From contig JAQBQB010000027.1 of assembly GCA_028287235.1 (NCBI GenBank), positions 1 through 64,000 on the forward strand: a DNA stretch of 64,000 nt. The letters are read 5' to 3'. The first letter of the stretch is position 1. The number at the start of each line of letters is the position of its first letter. Below the pieces are notes generated by a model. The model did not search any database. It was not told the DNA's origin and saw only the letters and a program-made list of their open reading frames with translations. Origin of the DNA: Gemmatimonadota bacterium. GTDB taxonomy: Bacteria; Gemmatimonadota; Gemmatimonadetes; Gemmatimonadales; Gemmatimonadaceae. The translations under genes were made by a program, and so were the position numbers. Shown piece by piece: positions 59,172 through 64,000 of the stretch.

Positions 59172-59345
59172 AGCTCGAAGCTGGCAGCCAGCTCGAAGCT
59201 GGCAGCCAGCTCGAAGCTGGCAGCGGGACAGCTCACAGCTCGACGCTGGGGCTGGCCGTATTTCGCCGGTGGCCAGCATCGCGACCCGGAAAGCCAGCCC
59301 CAGCAGCGAGCTGCGAGCTCATGAGCTGCCAGCTCCGAGCTACGA
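59172..59345. repeat. 18-bp tandem repeat and hairpin arms
   Basis: GCTCGAAGCTGGCAGCCA occurs three times head to tail at 59172-59225. Downstream AGCTCGACGCTGGGGCTGGC pairs with GCCAGCCCCAGCAGCGAGCT about 60 bp further on, giving a stem-loop. The repeats lie directly after the NHL gene stop codon, before the terminator. Confidence 0.75.
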
Positions 59346-59360
59346 TCGCGGCGAATACGA

Positions 59361-59397
59361 CAAACGGCGCGGAGACTTTCGTCTCCGCGCCGTTTTT
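59361..59397. terminator. Bidirectional intrinsic terminator
   Basis: CGGCGCGGAGAC and GTCTCCGCGCCG pair over 12 bp around TTTC, with AAA before and TTTTT after. It sits between convergent genes, the NHL gene (plus) and the PQQ dehydrogenase gene (minus), with T-rich tracts suited to both directions. Confidence 0.85.
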
Positions 59398-59412
59398 CCG
59401 TTCCGGTGGCCC

Positions 59413-61719
59413 CTACTTCCTCGGCAACGTCAACGCGATCAGCGAGGTGTTATCGCCCGCTCCCGTCGCGAACACGATGTACTGTTTCCCCTGATGCAGG
59501 AACGTCATTGGGACCGCGCTGTTCACCGACGGAATCGGTACCGCGCCCACCTGCTTCCCCGTCGCCTTGTCGAACGCGTAGAGCTTCGGGCCAGCCGGAG
59601 CTCCGGCACCGCCGGCACCGCCGGCACGGCCTCCGCCTGCGCCGCCACGGCCCGCTCCTCGCCCTCCACCACCGCCGCCGCCGCGACCGGTGCCATGAAT
59701 GACGAGCGTCTTCGTCGTGATCACTTCCGGCTGCCCGCCGAGCGCGGGGATCTTCGGCAGCGTGACACCGGCGAAGAGCGGATCATTGCTCGTGACTTCG
59801 CGCCACTGATTGCCGTTCGGCACCCACCACTTCTTGATTCCGCTGTTCATGTCGTACGCCGTGATGCCGCCGTATTCTTTCGGCTTGATGATCGACACGT
59901 TGCCGATCGTCGTCGCGGCAGGCACTCGGCTAAAGCCGCTCCCGCGCCCGGCGCCGTCGGCAGGCGGGGTGTAGCCCGGCGGCGGAGCGGGTGCGCCGAT
60001 CAAGCCACAGCTATCGTGCGGCGACGTGTAGTTCAGCTCCGAGCACGGATCCTTCGCGACGGCGATGGTGCTCATGCCCGACTGGCCGCCGACGTAGATC
60101 ATGCCCGTCTCGGGATCGGCCGCGGTTCCGCCGTCGATGTTCACACCGCCGGCCGCGCCCGGCGCGTACCAGGAGCAGTTGGTCGCCGTTGGTCCGTTCT
60201 TTCCCTTGCTGTTCGCGGGCGACGCGGGAATGAAGTACGGGCCCATGCGGCACCGCTGCGCGAGCTTGAGCGCCGAGTCCTTGATCGCCGGCGTGTAGTC
60301 GATCAGGTCCGTCGCCAGCAGTCCCTGCTGCGAGTAGGGCTCGGGCTTGGTCGGGATCGGCTGCGTGGCCGACGTCTGTTCGCCGGGCACCTCACTCTGC
60401 AGCACGGGCGTCTCGACGATCGGCCAGATCGGCTGGCCCGTCACGCGATCGAGCACGTAGACGAAACCCTGCTTCGTGGTCTGCGCGAGAATTTTGCGCG
60501 GGCGGCCGTCGATGGTGACGTCGAGCAGGTTCGGCGCCATCGGCGTGTCGTAGTCCCAGATGTCGTGATGCACGAACTGGTAATGCCACTTGCGGAGGCC
60601 TGTCTTCGTGTCGATCGCGACGACGCTGTTGCCGAACAGGTTGTCGCCCGGACGATGGCCGCCGTATTCGTCGGTCAGCGGCATGCCGACCGGGATGTAG
60701 ACGAGCCCGAGCTCCGGATCGGCGGAGTACGTCGCCCACGGATCGTTCTTGCCCACGCCGTCGGTGCCGATCTTCGAGCCGTTCTTCCACGTGTCCGCGC
60801 CGAACTCGCCGGGCTGCGGAATGAGATTGAACTTCCAGAGCTGCTTGCCCGAGTGGATGTCGAACCCGCGGATGAAGCCCGGAATGTTGTGCTTGCGAAT
60901 GGGGTAGTAGCCGTGGATCGACGAATTGCCGACGATGATCACGTCGCCGACGACGATCGCCGGCGAGCTGTTCGCGATCTGGCCGTTCGACGGATCGATG
61001 CCCTTGGTGCCGTCGGCGCCCGTCTTCGTGACGGCGTTCCACTTCTCGCCCGGCTTCGCCTTCCGCAACGGCGCGGCTTCGCTCACCTGCAGCGGCCCCG
61101 AGTCGTCGACGGCGAGCGCGACGAACGGATAGCCGAGTCCGAGCTCGAGGTCGACGACGCCGTTCGTGCCGAACTTCGGGTCGCCGAGTCCAGTCTTCGC
61201 GTCGATCGACGCGAGATGATAGCCCGGCGTGATGACGACGACGCGTTCCTGGTTGCCGTCGGTCCAGTAGGCGAGGCCGCGGCCGGCGAACTGGCGCGGC
61301 GCCTTCTGCCAGCGGATGCCTTCGTCGAGGCTCCACTGCCAGAGCGTGGTGCCGTTGGTCGGGTCGACGGCGAACGCCCTGCGGCGCGTAGTCGCGACGG
61401 TGAAGATGCGGCCGTTCGCGAAGAGGGGCGTGGTGCGATAATACTCGTCCTCGCCGTACTTGCCGGCGTCCCACTTCCACGCCACCTGGAGCGAGTCGAA
61501 GTTGGCGGCGTTGATCTGGTCGAGCGCGGAGTAGCGCGTGCTATACGCGTCGGCTCCCCAGTAGCGCCACTCGCCGGGCTTGTTGCCGCGCACGAGCGCC
61601 GCGCCCTGCTTCGCGCTCGATGCGGGCGGGTGCACGAGCACCGCGATCGCGGTGGCGCCGAGCACGCCGGCGAGAGTGGCCATTCCAATCCTGCGCCGCC
61701 TGACCAATCGTGGCGTCAT
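59413..61719 (-). CDS. PQQ-dependent dehydrogenase (quinoprotein)
   Basis: The protein has 768 aa. It opens with an anchor or signal (IGMATLAGVLGATAIAVLV). It then has the repeated W motif of PQQ enzymes: EWRYWGADAYSTRYSALDQIN, LQVAWKWDAG, YRTTPLFANGRIFTVATT, RTVFALDP-like RRAFAVDPTNGTTLWQWSLDEG, TKTGLRKWHYQFVHHDIWDYDTPMAP with HHDIWDYD being the active-site signature, and GTTAYDMNSG. A Gly/Arg insertion lies near residue ~700. It is of the glucose dehydrogenase/alcohol dehydrogenase class, and gives electrons to the cytochrome c encoded four bases upstream. The substrate is not known. Confidence 0.9.
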   Translation of the reverse strand: MTPRLVRRRRIGMATLAGVLGATAIAVLVHPPASSAKQGAALVRGNKPGEWRYWGADAYSTRYSALDQINAANFDSLQVAWKWDAGKYGEDEYYRTTPLFANGRIFTVATTRRRAFAVDPTNGTTLWQWSLDEGIRWQKAPRQFAGRGLAYWTDGNQERVVVITPGYHLASIDAKTGLGDPKFGTNGVVDLELGLGYPFVALAVDDSGPLQVSEAAPLRKAKPGEKWNAVTKTGADGTKGIDPSNGQIANSSPAIVVGDVIIVGNSSIHGYYPIRKHNIPGFIRGFDIHSGKQLWKFNLIPQPGEFGADTWKNGSKIGTDGVGKNDPWATYSADPELGLVYIPVGMPLTDEYGGHRPGDNLFGNSVVAIDTKTGLRKWHYQFVHHDIWDYDTPMAPNLLDVTIDGRPRKILAQTTKQGFVYVLDRVTGQPIWPIVETPVLQSEVPGEQTSATQPIPTKPEPYSQQGLLATDLIDYTPAIKDSALKLAQRCRMGPYFIPASPANSKGKNGPTATNCSWYAPGAAGGVNIDGGTAADPETGMIYVGGQSGMSTIAVAKDPCSELNYTSPHDSCGLIGAPAPPPGYTPPADGAGRGSGFSRVPAATTIGNVSIIKPKEYGGITAYDMNSGIKKWWVPNGNQWREVTSNDPLFAGVTLPKIPALGGQPEVITTKTLVIHGTGRGGGGGGGRGAGRGGAGGGRAGGAGGAGAPAGPKLYAFDKATGKQVGAVPIPSVNSAVPMTFLHQGKQYIVFATGAGDNTSLIALTLPRK

Positions 61720-62240
61720 GGTTTCTTCCTCTTTGCGGTGGTGGAGCTGCTGGCAGAAGCCTTCTTGGTCTCGATGCGAAAGCGCTTCAACGAATCCGCA
61801 TCGGGGTACAGCTCGTCCTCGCCGGTCGGCAACGCGTTCATCTTGAGCAGATAGGCGACCACGTCGGCGACGTCCTCGGGCGCGAGACTTCCGGGATCAT
61901 TCTTCGGCATCCTGGTGCCAACGAACACGAACAGATCGGAGAGCGGTTTGCCGCGCCAGAACTTGGCGAACGTCGCGCCGGTGTGCGACTCCGCGGCGTG
62001 GCACGACTTGCAGCTCCCCGCGTACACGTTCTTTCCACGGCTCGCCTGCTCCGCGGTGTAGACACCGACCAACGTGGTCAGCCCGGCGGGCGCCGAGACG
62101 CCTTTCGTGGCTGCGTGTTGGGCGGTCGACGTACGCATCGGCGCGATAAGCATGCACGCGATGAGGGCGGGCGTCCACCTCCGGTGTCGCGGAAAGGGGC
62201 GCCGGTCAATTGGCGTGCGCGTTGAAGTCATTGCGGTCAA
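61716..62240 (-). CDS. Cytochrome c partner of the PQQ dehydrogenase
   Basis: The protein has 174 aa (ATG at 62240 or 62231), with a signal region (RRWTPALIACMLIAPMRTST). Heme binds at CKSCH in YAGSCKSCHAAESHTGA; the axial Met is probably in GTRMPKNDPGSLAPEDVADVVAYLLKMN. The stop overlaps the PQQ dehydrogenase start by four bases (ATGA), strong evidence of an operon and of direct electron transfer from the quinoprotein. The C-terminus is Lys/Ser-rich. The upstream HupE-like gene ends six bases earlier. Confidence 0.9.
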   Translation of the reverse strand: MTAMTSTRTPIDRRPFPRHRRWTPALIACMLIAPMRTSTAQHAATKGVSAPAGLTTLVGVYTAEQASRGKNVYAGSCKSCHAAESHTGATFAKFWRGKPLSDLFVFVGTRMPKNDPGSLAPEDVADVVAYLLKMNALPTGEDELYPDADSLKRFRIETKKASASSSTTAKRKKP

Positions 62241-62246
62241 TTGCTT

Positions 62247-63650
62247 CTAAACTGTTTCTTTGATCTGTTTCAACTCGAACAGGCGCGCCGTTTCGTTCTC
62301 GGCTTCGACTTTCGCCGTGCGACTCGGCCCAATGAGCCGCCCGTACAGCTCGAACATCGCCCAGGCCGCTCCCGCGATGACGAGCAGCAACATGAGCCCG
62401 CGCATGGCGCTCGCGGCCAGAGCGGCGTCGAAGACCGGTATTTGGAATCGGTACTCCCGCAACACCGCGCCGCGGCTGAGCATCCAATGCCACGCCGTGT
62501 GCGCCACGATCGCCGACAGGATGATCGTTCCCATACGCTCGGCCACGACGTGCTTGAACGCCCAGCTCAATGCCGGCACGGCGAGCGCGATGACGAGCAG
62601 CTGGCCGAGCTCCACCCCGACGTTGAACGAGACGAGCGACGTGAGCAGATGCGCGCCGGCGAACTGCATCGACTCGCGCAGCGCGAAGGAGAAGCCGAAG
62701 CCGTGCACCAGTCCGAAGCCGAAGGCGATGATCCACCGTCGCTCGAGCTTCGCGCCCACGATGTTCTCGAGCGCCATGTAGACGATCGACAGCGCGATCA
62801 GCACCTCGATGAGCGGGGGGAACCAGAGCGCGTCGGGCGCGAAGCCGTAGGCCGAGGCGAGCAGCGTGATCGAGTGCGCGACCGTGAACGACGTGATGAT
62901 CGCGACGAGCGGCCGAATCTTCCGGAAGGGGATGACCAGGCAGAAGATGAACAGCAGGTGATCGATGCCGTCGAGAATGTGCTCGAAGCCGAGCCGCACG
63001 AAGCGCAGCGCGGCTTGATGCCAGCGCGGGTCGAGGCGAATCAGCCCCGGATCGCCCACGTACTCGAACGCACGCTCGGCGCCGTTCGGCGGCACGAAGC
63101 GCAGCACCGTCGTGGTACGAACGCCCAGGCGCGCGAAGGCCGGGTCGATGGAGAAGCGCGAGCGGTCGGAGGCGATGGGGTACTCGAGCACCACGTCGAG
63201 CATCGCCTGCTTCCACATGAGCTGCGTCTCCGGCGGCAGCGGCAGGCCGGTCACGTGGGAAACGGCGCCCGCATAGTCCGCGAACGAGCGGTCGGAGGGC
63301 AGCGAGACCTGCGTCGCGACGATGCGCGGCGCGGGGAGCGGCGCGTCGTTCTCGTATAGCGTGACGTCGTCGGCCAGCCAGACCTTCGCGGCGTCGTGCA
63401 GGAGCGGCGCGGCGGCCTCGAAGTCGAGATAGCCCGGACCCCGAGCCGGGAAGTTGACGTCGCGCATCGCCTCGAGAGGCACGCGGAGCACCAGCCGGAG
63501 CGTGTGCCCTTCGGGCTTCACGAAGGCGAGGACGGTGACCCGGCTGGGGATGTCGTGCGCGAACGGCGTACCCGGCAGTGCGAGCACCAGCGCGAACGCG
63601 ATCGACAACGTCACACCTAGACGGATCAGACTCCGGCGGGATAGAATCAC
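62247..63650 (-). CDS. HupE/UreJ-like membrane protein with large periplasmic domain
   Basis: The protein has 467 aa. A signal peptide (GVTLSIAFALVLALPGTPFAHD) precedes ~200 residues of beta-rich periplasmic sequence (VLAFVKPEGHTLRLVLRVPLEAM). The C-terminal half holds about seven transmembrane helices in HupE/UreJ order, with conserved metal-site residues in FEHILDGIDHLLFIF, FTVAHSITLLA, VYMALENIVG and HGFGFSFALRE. HupE/UreJ proteins import nickel or cobalt in hydrogenase and urease systems. There is no hydrogenase or urease here; it leads an operon with a cytochrome c and PQQ dehydrogenase. Its cargo is therefore unclear. Confidence 0.85.
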   Translation of the reverse strand: MILSRRSLIRLGVTLSIAFALVLALPGTPFAHDIPSRVTVLAFVKPEGHTLRLVLRVPLEAMRDVNFPARGPGYLDFEAAAPLLHDAAKVWLADDVTLYENDAPLPAPRIVATQVSLPSDRSFADYAGAVSHVTGLPLPPETQLMWKQAMLDVVLEYPIASDRSRFSIDPAFARLGVRTTTVLRFVPPNGAERAFEYVGDPGLIRLDPRWHQAALRFVRLGFEHILDGIDHLLFIFCLVIPFRKIRPLVAIITSFTVAHSITLLASAYGFAPDALWFPPLIEVLIALSIVYMALENIVGAKLERRWIIAFGFGLVHGFGFSFALRESMQFAGAHLLTSLVSFNVGVELGQLLVIALAVPALSWAFKHVVAERMGTIILSAIVAHTAWHWMLSRGAVLREYRFQIPVFDAALAASAMRGLMLLLVIAGAAWAMFELYGRLIGPSRTAKVEAENETARLFELKQIKETV

Positions 63651-63746
63651 GCACGATAATACACCGCGGGATTGGCGTGCGCACGGTGGAACGGGTTCGT
63701 ACGGTTGGTCCGGGCTCGAAAGCGCCGCCGCCTCAAGGAGATCTCA

Positions 63747-64000
63747 ATGAAACGTCGCACCCTACTCGTCGGCGGCAGCCTCGTTCTGTCGGCCGGCGCT
63801 GTCGCACTCGCGCAGGTCCGCCCCGGCGCCGACCGCGGCAGAGCCAAGCCGCCCGGCTCCGCACAGGCGCCGACGTTCGAAGTCGAGATGCTCTGGCCCA
63901 AGCCGATGCCGAACCACTGGATCCTCGGCTCGGCCACCGGCGTCGCGGTCGATTCGCGCGACCACATCTACGTCGTGCATCTCACCGACAGCTTCAATGC
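63747..64000 (+). CDS. Secreted propeller-type protein, 5' part only (cut by window end)
   Basis: ATG at 63747 follows AAGGAG at 63735-63740, and the frame remains open to the window end. The N-terminus is a signal peptide (RRTLLVGGSLVLSAGAVALAQ), and the visible sequence reads FEVEMLWPKPMPNHWILGSATGVAVDSRDHIYVVHL, the opening strands of an NHL or six-bladed propeller. It is divergent from the HupE operon. The full length and function are not visible. Confidence 0.75.
   Translation, partial: MKRRTLLVGGSLVLSAGAVALAQVRPGADRGRAKPPGSAQAPTFEVEMLWPKPMPNHWILGSATGVAVDSRDHIYVVHLTDSFN

Noticed and set aside
59269-61854. An 861-codon plus-strand frame
   Set aside because: It is antisense to the PQQ dehydrogenase and starts in repeat DNA.
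1-64000. tRNA or rRNA genes
   Set aside because: No cloverleaf-like or rRNA-like sequence was noticed by eye; a covariance search would be needed to exclude a divergent tRNA.

Overview
The window looks like chromosomal DNA of a high-GC environmental bacterium, most likely Gemmatimonadota and less likely Acidobacteriota. This is inferred from gene families: five intact orphan MacB/FtsX-type permeases (ADOP family) without ATPases, a large sortilin-like propeller protein, a CBM9/DUF5916 protein, several secreted metallopeptidases, a PadR-permease pair, and a periplasmic PQQ dehydrogenase with cytochrome c partners. Gene-flanking copies of a palindromic repeat centred on TGTCATCCTGAGCG also fit. 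No rRNA, tRNA or taxonomic marker gene was seen.

1-12.3 kb is an accessory island. Every intact gene lies on the minus strand and the left edge is a mosaic of decayed fragments: the C-terminal end of a TPR/kinase-type protein, two IS3-family transposase remnants and a truncated P-loop kinase. The intact genes include a Hachiman anti-phage pair (HamA 8662-9621, HamB 6099-8669), a macro-TIR fusion (3070-4143), a RusA-like resolvase (4378-4938), a frameshifted PD-(D/E)xK-like gene (5051-5574), a PIN-like protein with an FKBP-like C-terminal domain (10898-12196), a membrane coiled-coil protein (9911-10504) and two unrecognised proteins. Several gene starts are preceded by GTTRRRY-like motifs, and a degenerate ~78-bp repeat occurs in two intergenic gaps, so a relic integron cassette array is possible but unproven.

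12.5-33 kb is core-like. It holds an M14-type peptidase, three ADOP permeases and a fourth broken one, the sortilin-like protein, the DUF5916 protein, a Tat-exported epimerase-like protein, and a higBA toxin-antitoxin module. The higBA module lies between two attC-like structures with its own operator and terminator, and is the best single case for a gene cassette in the window.

33-46.7 kb carries a YdeI/DUF1801-like protein, divergent M13 and M1 peptidases, a GH18-like protein, an aldo/keto reductase, a methyltransferase, a pseudokinase-LprI fusion, a branched-chain aminotransferase, and a PadR regulator with a palindromic operator directly upstream of an ADOP permease.

47-64 kb holds a subtilisin/alpha-beta hydrolase pair, another ADOP permease, a single-domain response regulator, and then a secreted redox neighbourhood: two small cytochromes c, a Tat-exported FAD oxidoreductase, NHL-propeller proteins, and a HupE-like / cytochrome c / PQQ-dehydrogenase operon. 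Several unrelated exported proteins here and in the M14 and sortilin-like proteins carry Gly/Arg-rich low-complexity insertions. Long ORFs antisense to these GC-rich genes were treated as shadows.
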